This document shows, one piece after another, positions 27,336 through 36,414 of a stretch of DNA of 54,498 nucleotides. The stretch comes from Bacteroidota bacterium (lineage in GTDB: Bacteria > Bacteroidota > Bacteroidia > Bacteroidales > Dysgonomonadaceae), in contig JAEZZZ010000025.1 of the NCBI GenBank assembly GCA_023418255.1, forward strand, positions 1-54,498, given 5' to 3'. The position numbers and the translations under genes are program-made. The notes below the pieces were generated by a model, which saw only the letters and a list, made by a program, of their open reading frames with translations, had not been told where the DNA came from and did not search any database. Position 1 is the first letter of the stretch. Each line of letters opens with the position of its first letter.

Positions 27336-27884
27336 TCAAAACAGTGGTGGCATTGACGCTAACAATTTATTTTTTTTATCCTTTTCGGATAGAATAAGGG
27401 CATCTTCGGGAAGTTGCCAGTCAATTTTCAATGCGGGGTCACTCCATAAAACTCCCGCCTCATAATCGGGCATATAATAATTATCGCACTTATATTGAAA
27501 AACAGCCTCTTCACTCAACACAACGAAACCGTGTGCAAATCCGCGTGGAATAAAGAGCTGCCTTTTATTCTCCTCAGAAAGCACCACGCCAACATGACGA
27601 CCAAACGTAGGTGAACCATATCGCATATCCAATGCCACATCATACACACTCCCGCGAACAACACGCACCAATTTTGCTTGCGCAAAAGGCGGCTTTTGAA
27701 AATGCAATCCGCGCAAAACGCCATATTGCGACTTGGATTCGTTGTCCTGCACAAAAATGGCATCACTCACTTCTTCGCAAAATCGCCGCTGGGAGAACGA
27801 CTCAAAGAAATATCCTCGCTCATCTTCAAAAACATGGGGCTCCAATATCACCGCTCCATCAATCTCTGTCTTTATTTGCTTCAT
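27336..27884 (-). CDS. rfbC: dTDP-4-dehydrorhamnose 3,5-epimerase
   Basis: This 182-residue cupin-fold epimerase acts on dTDP-4-keto-6-deoxyglucose at C3 and C5. Visible features are FEDERGYFFESF, the catalytic His in VLRGLHFQKPP, VRGSVYDVALDMR, and the FIPRGFAHGFVVL block. This supports L-rhamnose as the intended product of the rfb set rather than a D-sugar. It is 15 bp downstream of rfbA, and a 100-bp gap without a gene separates it from rfbB. Confidence 0.95.
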   Translation of the reverse strand: MKQIKTEIDGAVILEPHVFEDERGYFFESFSQRRFCEEVSDAIFVQDNESKSQYGVLRGLHFQKPPFAQAKLVRVVRGSVYDVALDMRYGSPTFGRHVGVVLSEENKRQLFIPRGFAHGFVVLSEEAVFQYKCDNYYMPDYEAGVLWSDPALKIDWQLPEDALILSEKDKKNKLLASMPPLF

Positions 27885-27899
27885 CTATAAATTGGCTTA

Positions 27900-28775
27900 T
27901 TAAGACTCCATCAATTTTAGAAGATATTGTCCATATTGGTTATTCTTCATCGCTTCAGCCACTTCACGAAGATGTCGACTATCAATCCAACCGTTCCGCC
28001 ACGCAATCTCTTCGAGGCACGAAATCTTCAATCCCTGCCGCTTTTCCAACACTTCGATAAATGTAGAAGCTTCGGACAGCGATTCGTTTGTCCCTGTGTC
28101 CAACCATGCGAAGCCACGTCCAAAAAGTTGCACCTTTAACCGCTTTTCTCGCAGAAACATCTGATTAACAGACGTAATCTCTAATTCGCCGCGTGCCGAA
28201 GGTCTGATTTCTTTTGCCACATCCACCACCTTGTTTGGATAAAAATAGAGACCGACAATGGCATAATTCGATTTAGGATTGGCAGGTTTTTCCTCAATAC
28301 TCAACACATTTCCCTGTTCATCAAGCTCCGCTACGCCATATCGTTCCGGGTCGTTCACGTAATAACCAAAAACGGTCGCGTTTCCGTTCTGTTCGGCCTC
28401 TTTCACGGCATTTCGCAACATCGACGGAAAGCCATGCCCATAAAATATATTATCACCCAAGACAAGACAAGTGGCATCGTCGCCAATAAACTCCTCTCCT
28501 ATTATAAACGCTTGCGCCAATCCATCCGGTGAGGGCTGTTCGGCGTATTCAAATCGCACACCATAATTGCAGCCATCGCCTAAAAGGCGCTGAAAAGAAG
28601 GTAGATCTTGGGGTGTAGAAATAATCAGTATTTCGCGTATTCCGGCAAGCATCAGCGCCGAAACAGGATAGTAAATCATGGGCTTATCATAGATGGGGAT
28701 CAATTGTTTAGATATGCCCTTTGTGATGGGATAAAGTCGGGTGCCGGAGCCTCCGGCAAGTACAATTCCTTTCAT
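27900..28775 (-). CDS. rfbA: glucose-1-phosphate thymidylyltransferase
   Basis: This 291-residue enzyme makes dTDP-glucose from dTTP and glucose-1-phosphate. It has the nucleotide-binding signature GIVLAGGSGTRLYPITKGIS, the conserved KQLIPIYDKPMIYYP block, LVLGDNIFYGHG, and the C-terminal FAWLDTGTNESL. It is full length. It is the first gene of the rfb cluster and probably of the whole polysaccharide locus, transcribed from the promoter at 28903-28932 and divergent from tpl. Confidence 0.97.
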   Translation of the reverse strand: MKGIVLAGGSGTRLYPITKGISKQLIPIYDKPMIYYPVSALMLAGIREILIISTPQDLPSFQRLLGDGCNYGVRFEYAEQPSPDGLAQAFIIGEEFIGDDATCLVLGDNIFYGHGFPSMLRNAVKEAEQNGNATVFGYYVNDPERYGVAELDEQGNVLSIEEKPANPKSNYAIVGLYFYPNKVVDVAKEIRPSARGELEITSVNQMFLREKRLKVQLFGRGFAWLDTGTNESLSEASTFIEVLEKRQGLKISCLEEIAWRNGWIDSRHLREVAEAMKNNQYGQYLLKLMES

Positions 28776-28902
28776 GCTTGATTAAATCATATCGTATTTC
28801 TAAAAATGACAAACGCAACCCTACATTACATGCAGTTACTACACATTGATGCGGATTGCATTATTTATGTTATCACATAAAAATATCATTGGTGTTTTTC
28901 TA

Positions 28903-28932
28903 CAAATTTACATGAATTTTCGTTCAAAACAA
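28903..28932 (-). promoter_or_regulatory. promoter of rfbA operon
   Basis: On the minus strand this reads TTG (28932-28930), 19 bases, TAAATTTG (28910-28903). The leader to the rfbA start would be about 120 bases. The 333-bp gap between rfbA and tpl holds this and the divergent tpl promoter and no gene. Confidence 0.6.
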
Positions 28933-29040
28933 CATACCGACGAAAAAAAAATTATCAATATCGCTATTTAACCATCATCTCATGTCCTAAAAATAGACAC
29001 ACAAAAAAAAGACAGGAATAAAAAATAACCTCTTTTTGTT

Positions 29041-29070
29041 TTGACCGTTTTTCTTTTTATATTATTTTTG
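29041..29070 (+). promoter_or_regulatory. promoter of tpl
   Basis: TTG (29041-29043), 19 bases, TATTTTTG (29063-29070). Transcription would start near 29077, leaving a leader of about 30 bases with an AT-rich, SD-poor start region, as usual in Bacteroidota. Confidence 0.65.
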
Positions 29071-29108
29071 TAGCATTTAAATCAAATAACCTCATAACAT
29101 ACAAATTT

Positions 29109-30488
29109 ATGGATTTTTCAAACTATCCCGCGGAGCCATTCCGCATCAAAGCAGTAGAAACTGTAAAAATGATTTCTCGCGAAGAACGCGAAAAAGTAAT
29201 TAAAGAAGCCGGCTACAATACCTTCCTTATCAATTCCGAAGACGTGTACATCGATTTGTTGACTGACAGTGGAACCAACGCTATGAGCGACAAGCAATGG
29301 GCAGGTATGATGATTGGCGACGAAGCCTATGCCGGAAGCAAAAACTTCCATCATCTGGATGCCACCGTGAAAGAACTTTTCGGTTTCAAACACATGGTGC
29401 CAACACATCAAGGACGTGGCGCGGAAAACTTACTGTCGCAAATCGCAATCAAACCCGGACAGTATGTTCCTGGCAACATGTATTTCACCACCACGCGTTA
29501 TCATCAAGAACGCAATGGCGGCATCTTTGTAGATATCATACGCGACGAAGCTCACGATGCTGGTTTGGACATTCCTTTTAAAGGAAATATCGATTTAAAC
29601 AAACTACAAAAATTGATTGATAAAAAGGGCGCTGAAAACATCGCGTATGTTTGCCTCGCCGTCACGGTTAATTTAGCAGGCGGACAACCCGTTTCCATGG
29701 AAAACATGCGTCAAGTGCGTGAACTGACAAATAAATATGGCATTCGCGTATTTTACGATGCAACGCGCTGTGTAGAAAACGCATACTACATCAAAGAACA
29801 AGAAAAAGGATTTGCCGACAAAACGATAAAAGAGATCGTACACGAAATGTTTAGCTATGCCGATGGTTGTACCATGAGCGGTAAAAAAGACTGCCTTGTG
29901 AATATTGGCGGATTCTTGTGCATGAACGACGAAGACCTCTTTTCCGAAGCCAAAGAAATGGTAGTGGTTTACGAAGGAATGCCCTCCTACGGAGGAATGG
30001 CAGGTCGCGACATGGAAGCCATGGCAATTGGTTTGCGCGAGTCGATGCAATTTGAATACATTGAACACCGCATTAAACAAGTACGCTATTTAGGCGAAAA
30101 GTTGCTCGCAGCAGGAGTTCCCATTATTGAGCCGGTTGGAGGACACGCCGTATTTTTGGATGCGCGTCGTTTCTGTCCACATCTATCACAAGATGAATTC
30201 CCGGCACAAAGTTTGGCTGCCAACCTATATGTGGAGTCAGGCGTTCGGAGCATGGAACGTGGAATTGTTTCTGCCGGACGCGATTCAAAGACAGGCGAAA
30301 ACCATCGTCCCAAGCTGGAAACCGTGCGCTTAACCATTCCACGCCGTGTGTACACATATAAACACATGGACGTGGTCGCCGATAGCGTAATAAAACTGTA
30401 TCAACACAAAGAGAAAATCAGAGGACTTCGCTTTGTTTACGAACCCAAACAATTGAGATTCTTTACGGCTCGTTTCGAAGAAATTTGA
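29109..30488 (+). CDS. tpl: tyrosine phenol-lyase
   Basis: This 459-residue PLP enzyme cleaves L-tyrosine to phenol, pyruvate and ammonia, reversibly. From memory it is very close to the Citrobacter freundii enzyme along its whole length (NYPAEPFRIK, LTDSGTNAMSDKQWAGMM, THQGRGAENLLSQ, TTTRYHQE). The PLP lysine is the second Lys of SGKKD (Lys260). Arg384 in VRSMERG corresponds to the Arg381 that separates tyrosine phenol-lyase from tryptophanase, and RFFTARF near the C-terminus matches the phenol-pocket Phe448/449. It is monocistronic, with its own promoter and terminator. No tyrosine transporter or regulator is adjacent. Confidence 0.96.
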   Translation: MDFSNYPAEPFRIKAVETVKMISREEREKVIKEAGYNTFLINSEDVYIDLLTDSGTNAMSDKQWAGMMIGDEAYAGSKNFHHLDATVKELFGFKHMVPTHQGRGAENLLSQIAIKPGQYVPGNMYFTTTRYHQERNGGIFVDIIRDEAHDAGLDIPFKGNIDLNKLQKLIDKKGAENIAYVCLAVTVNLAGGQPVSMENMRQVRELTNKYGIRVFYDATRCVENAYYIKEQEKGFADKTIKEIVHEMFSYADGCTMSGKKDCLVNIGGFLCMNDEDLFSEAKEMVVVYEGMPSYGGMAGRDMEAMAIGLRESMQFEYIEHRIKQVRYLGEKLLAAGVPIIEPVGGHAVFLDARRFCPHLSQDEFPAQSLAANLYVESGVRSMERGIVSAGRDSKTGENHRPKLETVRLTIPRRVYTYKHMDVVADSVIKLYQHKEKIRGLRFVYEPKQLRFFTARFEEI

Positions 30489-30508
30489 TTATCAAAATAA
30501 AAACAGTT

Positions 30509-30542
30509 AAAAAGAGAGGGCGTTCGAACACTCTCTCTTTTT
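30509..30542 (+). terminator. rho-independent terminator of tpl
   Basis: A 34-base hairpin 20 bases past the tpl stop pairs AAAAAGAGAG with the final CTCTCTTTTT, continuing inward through a G-T pair and a mismatch to a self-complementary GTTCGAAC centre. It ends in a T run. The symmetry (A run before, T run after) means it could act in both directions. Confidence 0.88.
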
Positions 30543-30686
30543 GTCTATCAACAAAAGGAGGGAAAAACAAAACCCCATAAAATTACATTCACAATAAAGA
30601 TATTATTTTAAATGCATAGTTTTACACAGAAAATGGATAGGATATTCGTATAGTGACAACAACAATTAAAAATGAGAACACTGCAC

Positions 30687-30739
30687 AATCCCTAAAAATT
30701 GGTATTTTTTTAACACCAAAATCCCCATTTTTAGGGATT
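30687..30739. promoter_or_regulatory. putative operator, first receptor operon
   Basis: The 13-bp arms AATCCCTAAAAAT (30687-30699) and ATTTTTAGGGATT (30727-30739) are perfect inverted repeats 27 bases apart. A second left half-site AATCCC (30720-30725) pairs with the same right arm at 8-base spacing (AATCCC, 8 bases, GGGATT). The right arm overlaps the TTG of the -33 element. An identically placed AATCCC-8-GGGATTG is found at the second receptor promoter. Confidence 0.7.
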
Positions 30740-30768
30740 GATATGTATTCACACTGCCACTATCTTTG
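30738..30768 (+). promoter_or_regulatory. promoter of first receptor operon
   Basis: TTG (30738-30740), 20 bases, TATCTTTG (30761-30768). Transcription would start near 30775, about 63 bases before the first start codon. The gap from tpl to this operon (about 350 bp) holds no gene. Confidence 0.8.
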
Positions 30769-30837
30769 TAAAACCGTTTTTATGTAAAAAAAAGCAACAT
30801 ATATCCCTAAAGACAAAACAATTATCAATTAACAACA

Positions 30838-31431
30838 ATGTTCAAAATGAAAAAAGTAGCTTTAATTTTATTTTTAAGTGTTTTTACCTTATCACTAAGC
30901 AGTTGTCAAAACAAAAACAAAGGAAAAAACACAGAATCTCAACAAACGGAAACAACTATTTTATCAGTTGATGATTTACTGGACAAAGCCGAATCCCTGA
31001 CAGACCAAACCGTAACGGTGGAAGGTGTGTGCACGCACATATGCAAGCATGGTGGCAAAAAGATTTTCCTTATGGGAAGCGACGACACAAAGACCATTCG
31101 CGTTGAGTCGAATGACAAAATCGGCGCCTTTTCGCAAGAATGCGTAAACAGCATGGTTACCGTAACCGGCAAATTGGTTGAAAAACGTATCGACGAGGCA
31201 TATTTGACAAATTGGGAAGCCGAAGTGAAAGCAAAAACAGACGAAAAACATGGCGATGGAGAAGGTGCGGGCTGCAGCAGCGAACAAAAAGCACAAAATG
31301 AAGCTCCTGCCAACACCGTAGAGACTCGCATCGAAAACTTTCGCAAACGCATTGCCGAAGAAAAAGCAAAAACAGGCAAAGAATACCTATCATTCTATCA
31401 CATCGAAGCAGATTCATACAAAATTCAATAG
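30838..31431 (+). CDS. Cys/His-rich lipoprotein, OB-fold-like
   Basis: This 197-residue exported lipoprotein has a lipobox ending in LSSC at Cys23 (start at 30838; an alternative ATG at 30847 gives MKKVALI). Residues about 45-130 look like a beta-rich OB-type domain (DQTVTVEGVCTHICKHGGKK, IRVESNDKIGAFS, VTVTGKLVEKR). The motif C65-x-H67-x-C69-x-H71-G-G could bind a metal or cofactor; further Cys follow at SQECVNS and GAGCSSEQ. The C-terminal third is a charged helix. I cannot name a family with certainty. It is first in the operon, 5 bp before the PepSY-type gene, so a periplasmic or surface partner of the receptor is likely. Confidence 0.8.
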   Translation: MFKMKKVALILFLSVFTLSLSSCQNKNKGKNTESQQTETTILSVDDLLDKAESLTDQTVTVEGVCTHICKHGGKKIFLMGSDDTKTIRVESNDKIGAFSQECVNSMVTVTGKLVEKRIDEAYLTNWEAEVKAKTDEKHGDGEGAGCSSEQKAQNEAPANTVETRIENFRKRIAEEKAKTGKEYLSFYHIEADSYKIQ

Positions 31432-31436
31432 AAAAA

Positions 31437-32030
31437 ATGACTAAGAAGACAGCTTCAAACAAAAGAGGCGGAAGACTTAGGAAATGGTCGCGAATTATCC
31501 ATCGCGACCTTTCGTTCTTCTTCTCGGGTGTAATTTTGATATATGCCATATCAGGAATACTGCTTAACCACAGAAGGAATTTCAACTCGAACTATTCGAT
31601 AAAAAAACACACGTTTGTCGTCGAAGGAACTTTGCCTCTCTCAAAAAACGATTTCTCCGAAAAAAGGATTAAAAACGAATTGCTGACACCTTACGGCGAA
31701 AGCAAAAATTACACCAAGCACTACTTCCCCGAAGAGCTCACGATGAAAGTGTTTCTCAAAGGTGGTTCATCCATGGTCTTGGATTTGAAAACCGGACAGG
31801 GCGTATACGAATCGGTAAAAAAACGCCCCGTTTTCAGCAGTCTTAATCGTCTGCACTACAATCCCAACCGCTGGTGGACCATCTTTTCCGATATTTTTGC
31901 AGCGTCACTCATCATCATCACCGTCACCGGATTGATTATGAACAAAGGACGCAAAGGCATCATGGGACGCGGCGGTATTGAATTGATTATCGGCATCCTG
32001 GTTCCGCTGTTGTTTATTTTTTTTAGTTAG
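31437..32030 (+). CDS. PepSY-associated transmembrane protein
   Basis: This 197-residue inner-membrane protein has three hydrophobic helices: about residues 25-47 (FFFSGVILIYAISGILLNHR), 150-170 (IFAASLIIITVTGLIM) and 180-195. A periplasmic PepSY-like domain lies between the first two. The IIHRDLSFFFSG start and the NRLHYNPNRWWTIFSD block before helix 2 are typical of PepSY-associated TM proteins, a group that includes ferric-reductase-like partners of siderophore receptors. The conserved His (IHRD, NHR, LHYN) could ligate heme. It lies directly upstream of the TonB receptor, which supports a role in reductive release of a metal. Confidence 0.85.
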   Translation: MTKKTASNKRGGRLRKWSRIIHRDLSFFFSGVILIYAISGILLNHRRNFNSNYSIKKHTFVVEGTLPLSKNDFSEKRIKNELLTPYGESKNYTKHYFPEELTMKVFLKGGSSMVLDLKTGQGVYESVKKRPVFSSLNRLHYNPNRWWTIFSDIFAASLIIITVTGLIMNKGRKGIMGRGGIELIIGILVPLLFIFFS

Positions 32031-32057
32031 TAACACTACCGATACTCCATCGACACA

Positions 32058-35030
32058 ATGTATAGGAAAATAACAACGATTGTTTTTATATGCTTCGCGA
32101 CTATTCTTTTTGCACAGAAAACGCAAAAAAGATATAATCTGCAAGGCACTGTAATCGATTCTCGAAGCAAGGAGCCGATAGAGTTTGCAGTGGTTTCCAT
32201 TCCGGAAATAAATTATTGGGCGACAACAAACGAAAAAGGTGAATTTACTCTCACAAACGTTCCCAAGGGCACGCATCAATTACAGACACATGTGTTGGGA
32301 TACAACGACGCATTTGTCTCGTGTGAGGTAAATAGCAATATTGAGGATTTACAAATTTCCCTACAATTCAGTTCTCTAGCACTTAAAGAAGTGATAGTTA
32401 CAGCTGTGCCATCAAAACAGAGCTCTACAACCAGCTATAATATTAATGAAGACGCGCTTCAACACATGCAGCTTTTAAATATAAAAGAAATTGCAAGTCT
32501 TTTGCCCGGTGGGCAAACAAGCAGACAAAACACATTGATGGGCGCATCAATTTTTGCGTTAAGAAGTTCTGAAAGTGGCGAGTCAGACAATCCTACTTTC
32601 GGTACAGGTGTAGAGTTAGATGGAATGCGTATATCAAATAATGCCACATTTGCACGGGCTAACCATCAACACACATATGGAATTGACACACGAAACATTG
32701 CTTCGTCAAATATCGAATCGGTAGAAGTAATCACTGGAATTCCATCGGTAGAATATGGTGATATCTCAAATGGAATCGTCAAAATAAAAACTCGAGAAGG
32801 AAAGTCTCCCATTCAAATTAACATTGCTACAAACATTAACACAAAACAGATTGCAATAAACAAAGGCATTGCTTTAGGAAAAAACCGAGGTATAATAAAT
32901 TTGAGTTTGGAACATGCAAAATCAATCAGCGACATCGCTTCTCCATATACAGCTTATCAACGCGATAACCTCTCGTTGAAGTATAGTAACACGTTCAATA
33001 AAAAAAACAAAAAACCGATTATTTTTTCCGCGCTTATTGATGGTAGTATCGCGGGCAGTAATTCAAAGCATGACCCGGATGCATTTCGTGATACATTTTC
33101 GCGACAGAAAGACAATTCTATACGAGCGAGTATAAACTCAAAATGGCACCTGAACTTGCCTTGGATAACCAATTTAAGTTTCTCATCCGCATATATTTAT
33201 TCAAATAAAGATTACACGCAAAAAATCAACAAGTCGTCTTCGGCATCATCTACCTCATTGCATGGAAAAGATGAAGGTTATTTTGTAGCTACTCAATATG
33301 ACAAGAATCCGGAAGCACATGCACTGATTGTCCCCCCCGGATATTGGTACGAGATTTTATATGAAGACAATCAACCGTTGGATTTATCGATGCATATCAA
33401 AGCCAGTTTATTTAAAAGATTGAAAGGCAAACTATACAATAATACTAAGATAGGATTACAATATTCTTCCAGTAGAAATCTGGGCAGAGGATATTATTAT
33501 GAAGACTTGCGCCTTGCGCCAACATGGCGTGAGTTCCGCTACGATGAAGTGCCTGCCATTCACAATTGTGCATATTTTGCCGAAAACAAAACCACCATTC
33601 CTATAAACAAACATAAATTAGAATGGATGATGGGTGTTAGAGCCGATATAACTTCTATCAGTAAGTCAGAGTATGGAACAGTGAATAGCTTTTCGCCACG
33701 CCTTAACTTGATGTTTCAAACAAAATATGACAACAATAAGTTTGTACAGCAAATTTCAACCCATGCGGGATATGGCAAAATGGTAAAACTGCCATCTTTC
33801 AATGTCTTATATCCAAAGCCCTATTATATTGACATTCTCACCTTTACTCCCGGAACAATGCACGATGGGACAACATATTACGCCTACCACACAAAGCCAA
33901 CAAAAGTGCTGTATAACAACAGTTTAAAATGGCAAAAAAACCATCAATTCGACATAGGATTAAAGGCAACGCTTCGTGGAAACACAAAGATATCTTTATC
34001 TGCTTTTTATAACAAAACACAAAATCCATATAAAAAAAACACAATTTACACACCATTTAGCTATAAATTTACCGGACAGTCAGCATTAGAAAATTCTCCA
34101 GTACCATCGAAAGATAGAATATATTCAGTTGATCAAACCACAGGAATAGTAACCGTGGCAGACAAAACCGGCATGCATACAGCTTACGAACTAGCATATA
34201 CTGAGCGCGATAGATTCAGAGGAACCGGCATGACCGAAAACGGGACGCCCGTAAAACGTATGGGATTGGAATGGATTGTTGATTTCGGTAAAATAAAATC
34301 GCTCAATACCGCACTACGCGTAGATGGTGTATATTATTACTATAAAAGTACCGATGAACGAATGATCGCGTCCACCTCATCACTGCTCACGGCCGATGGC
34401 AATCATTATAAATATATCGGATTCTATAAAGGTGGGCCCGGCATAGCAAATGGCAGTATTAGTAAAGAGTGTAGGACAAATGTCACATTAATCACCCATA
34501 TTCCTCTCGTACGACTTATTATTTCGCTGCGGATAGAAAATTCTCTTTACTCTTTTACACAAAACTTGAGCGAATATGCCAACCAACAACGAGGATTCGT
34601 ACTGGATGACATTCATGACTATCTGCCATCTTCAACAAAAAAAGATATTTACGCGGGTAATCAGTTTGTTGGACTATATCCCGAATATTATGTAAGTATG
34701 GAAGATATGGAAACAAAAATTCCGTTTGCCGAAAAAATCCGTTGGGCAAAAGAAAACGACAAAAAACTATTCAATGAGTTGGCAATGCTTGTTGAGAAAT
34801 CAAACTACAAATTTATATTCAATCCGGCTAAAATTTCCGCCTATTATTCTGCAAATATAAATATAACAAAAGAAATCGGTGATATAGTATCACTCTCTTT
34901 TTATGCTAAAAACTTTTTAAACAATATGCATTTAGTAAAAAACTCGAAAGACAACCGAAAAAACTCCCTATACAATAGTGGCTACATTCCATCATTTTAT
35001 TATGGACTTACTTTACGGTTAAAACTGTAA
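32058..35030 (+). CDS. TonB-dependent outer-membrane receptor 1
   Basis: This 990-residue receptor has a signal peptide (IVFICFATILFAQ), a carboxypeptidase-regulatory-like beta domain at about residues 28-110 (LQGTVIDSRSKEPIEFAVVS), a plug with SLALKEVIVTAVPSK as the TonB-box-like link, and ESVEVITGIPSVEYGDISNG, then a 22-strand-type barrel ending in a strand with terminal hydrophobic residues (YGLTLRLKL). It takes up an unknown ligand through the outer membrane using TonB energy. It is followed by a DUF4876 lipoprotein rather than a SusD homologue, so it is not a SusCD glycan importer. It is a paralogue of the receptor at 41794-44619. Confidence 0.93.
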   Translation: MYRKITTIVFICFATILFAQKTQKRYNLQGTVIDSRSKEPIEFAVVSIPEINYWATTNEKGEFTLTNVPKGTHQLQTHVLGYNDAFVSCEVNSNIEDLQISLQFSSLALKEVIVTAVPSKQSSTTSYNINEDALQHMQLLNIKEIASLLPGGQTSRQNTLMGASIFALRSSESGESDNPTFGTGVELDGMRISNNATFARANHQHTYGIDTRNIASSNIESVEVITGIPSVEYGDISNGIVKIKTREGKSPIQINIATNINTKQIAINKGIALGKNRGIINLSLEHAKSISDIASPYTAYQRDNLSLKYSNTFNKKNKKPIIFSALIDGSIAGSNSKHDPDAFRDTFSRQKDNSIRASINSKWHLNLPWITNLSFSSAYIYSNKDYTQKINKSSSASSTSLHGKDEGYFVATQYDKNPEAHALIVPPGYWYEILYEDNQPLDLSMHIKASLFKRLKGKLYNNTKIGLQYSSSRNLGRGYYYEDLRLAPTWREFRYDEVPAIHNCAYFAENKTTIPINKHKLEWMMGVRADITSISKSEYGTVNSFSPRLNLMFQTKYDNNKFVQQISTHAGYGKMVKLPSFNVLYPKPYYIDILTFTPGTMHDGTTYYAYHTKPTKVLYNNSLKWQKNHQFDIGLKATLRGNTKISLSAFYNKTQNPYKKNTIYTPFSYKFTGQSALENSPVPSKDRIYSVDQTTGIVTVADKTGMHTAYELAYTERDRFRGTGMTENGTPVKRMGLEWIVDFGKIKSLNTALRVDGVYYYYKSTDERMIASTSSLLTADGNHYKYIGFYKGGPGIANGSISKECRTNVTLITHIPLVRLIISLRIENSLYSFTQNLSEYANQQRGFVLDDIHDYLPSSTKKDIYAGNQFVGLYPEYYVSMEDMETKIPFAEKIRWAKENDKKLFNELAMLVEKSNYKFIFNPAKISAYYSANINITKEIGDIVSLSFYAKNFLNNMHLVKNSKDNRKNSLYNSGYIPSFYYGLTLRLKL

Positions 35031-35069
35031 TTTATTTTTATTATTAATAACTAATTAAAATTTTGAACA

Positions 35070-36413
35070 ATGAAAAAATTATTTCACGCATGGCTAATCA
35101 GCGTATTGCTGATTTCATTTTCTTGTAAAGACGACAAAGTAGATGAGTACAAAACTTACCCTCTGAATATAGAGTTGGTTTATCCCGCTACAAATAATTA
35201 TCAGCCCGTTGCCGGGATAGTTGTTTCACTTACCGATGCAACAAGCAATCAGAGAATAGAGGCGAAAACAGATGATAAAGGAGTCGCTCAATTCACAGTT
35301 GCTGCCGGAGTATATGATGCCGCAGCAACAGACAATCGCCAAGGCGACGGAGTGGCTTATGTATTGAATGGCACAAAAGCCGGTATCACAATTACAGAAA
35401 GCTGGAGTGGAACAGAAAACATAAAAATGGAACTTGTAGAGTCCCAACTAAGCCAAGTTATTATAAAAGAGTTGAATTACGGCGGCACACCAAAAGATGA
35501 CGGTTCCGGTTCTTTTAACTATGACAAATATGTAATACTGTACAATAACTCAACCCTTCCTGCATCTTTGGATAATGTGTGTTTAGCCATTACCTTACCT
35601 TATGGCCCTAAAGGCTCTTTCAATAAAGATTACATTAATGACAAATTATTTTATGAAGCTGAAAACTGGGTTCCCGCGGGACAAGCCTTTTGGTACTTTA
35701 AACAGCCTGTTACATTGGAACCTTACTCAAAACTTGTCATAGCCCTTAGTAACGCGATTGACAATACAAAAACATATAGCAAATCAATAAATTTTGCAAA
35801 TCCAGATTACTATTGCACTTATGATATTGATGTTTTTAATCATAAACTGACTTACCCTGCACCTTCAGAAGTAATTCCAACATCTCATTATCTGAAAGCT
35901 GTAGCGTATGGTGCGGGAACTGCATGGGCTGTAGCTATACAAGGTCCCGGATTCTTCTTGTTTAGCCCAAAAGGACAAACAAAAGAAGCATTTGCTGAAA
36001 ATGCTGAGAATATTGATGTATATGGAGGCTTTGCTGCTTTAAAAAGAAAGAAAGTGCCGGTAGAATGGGTCTTAGACGGTGTAGAAGTATTTAATTCGGA
36101 TTGGGATGATAACAAGAAACGCTTAAATACGGTTATTGATGCCGGATATGTTTTCGGAACAATGAAAAAAGGCTATACCATCTACCGCAATGTGGACAAA
36201 GATGCTACGGAAGCCATCAAAGAAAACGAAGGCAAACTGGTTTATAACTACACATACGGAACAGCTGAACTTGAAAAAGGAAGTACCGACCCAAGCGGTA
36301 TTGATGCAGAAGCTTCCATAAAAAATGGAGCAAAAATAGTATATATGAATACAAACAACTCAACCACAGACTTCCACCAACGCAAAGAAGCTTCGTTGAG
36401 ATTCAATCCATAA
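35070..36413 (+). CDS. DUF4876-type lipoprotein 1
   Basis: This 447-residue protein has a lipoprotein signal with lipobox cysteine in LLISFSCKDDK (about Cys19). Residues about 30-125 form a beta-sandwich resembling a prealbumin-like fold (VAGIVVSLTDATSNQRIEA). The middle has a lamin-tail-like entry (VIIKELNYGGTP, DKYVILYNNS), and the C-terminal part has WVLDGVEVFNSDWDDNKKR and NTNNSTTDFHQRKEASL. These match DUF4876 in my recollection. It is probably the surface-exposed ligand-binding partner of the receptor 40 bp upstream. Molecular function is unknown. Confidence 0.82.
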   Translation: MKKLFHAWLISVLLISFSCKDDKVDEYKTYPLNIELVYPATNNYQPVAGIVVSLTDATSNQRIEAKTDDKGVAQFTVAAGVYDAAATDNRQGDGVAYVLNGTKAGITITESWSGTENIKMELVESQLSQVIIKELNYGGTPKDDGSGSFNYDKYVILYNNSTLPASLDNVCLAITLPYGPKGSFNKDYINDKLFYEAENWVPAGQAFWYFKQPVTLEPYSKLVIALSNAIDNTKTYSKSINFANPDYYCTYDIDVFNHKLTYPAPSEVIPTSHYLKAVAYGAGTAWAVAIQGPGFFLFSPKGQTKEAFAENAENIDVYGGFAALKRKKVPVEWVLDGVEVFNSDWDDNKKRLNTVIDAGYVFGTMKKGYTIYRNVDKDATEAIKENEGKLVYNYTYGTAELEKGSTDPSGIDAEASIKNGAKIVYMNTNNSTTDFHQRKEASLRFNP

Positions 36414-36414
36414 A

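Noticed and set aside
29109..30488. Tryptophanase (tnaA)
   Set aside because: The PLP-lysine context SGKKD is shared, but the Arg in VRSMERG and the overall match to Citrobacter tyrosine phenol-lyase decide for the latter.
30687..30739. Invertible promoter flanked by inverted repeats
   Set aside because: The 13-bp arms enclose only 27 bases and no promoter element; the promoter lies outside, and no invertase gene is in the window. An operator explains the symmetry better.
33332..33338. C7 run in receptor 1 as a second phase-variable tract
   Set aside because: The reading frame is intact across it, and seven bases in one gene is weak evidence for switching.
32058..36413. SusCD-type glycan importer
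   Set aside because: The protein after the receptor has a DUF4876/lamin-tail-like pattern, not the helical TPR-type SusD fold, and no glycoside hydrolases are nearby.
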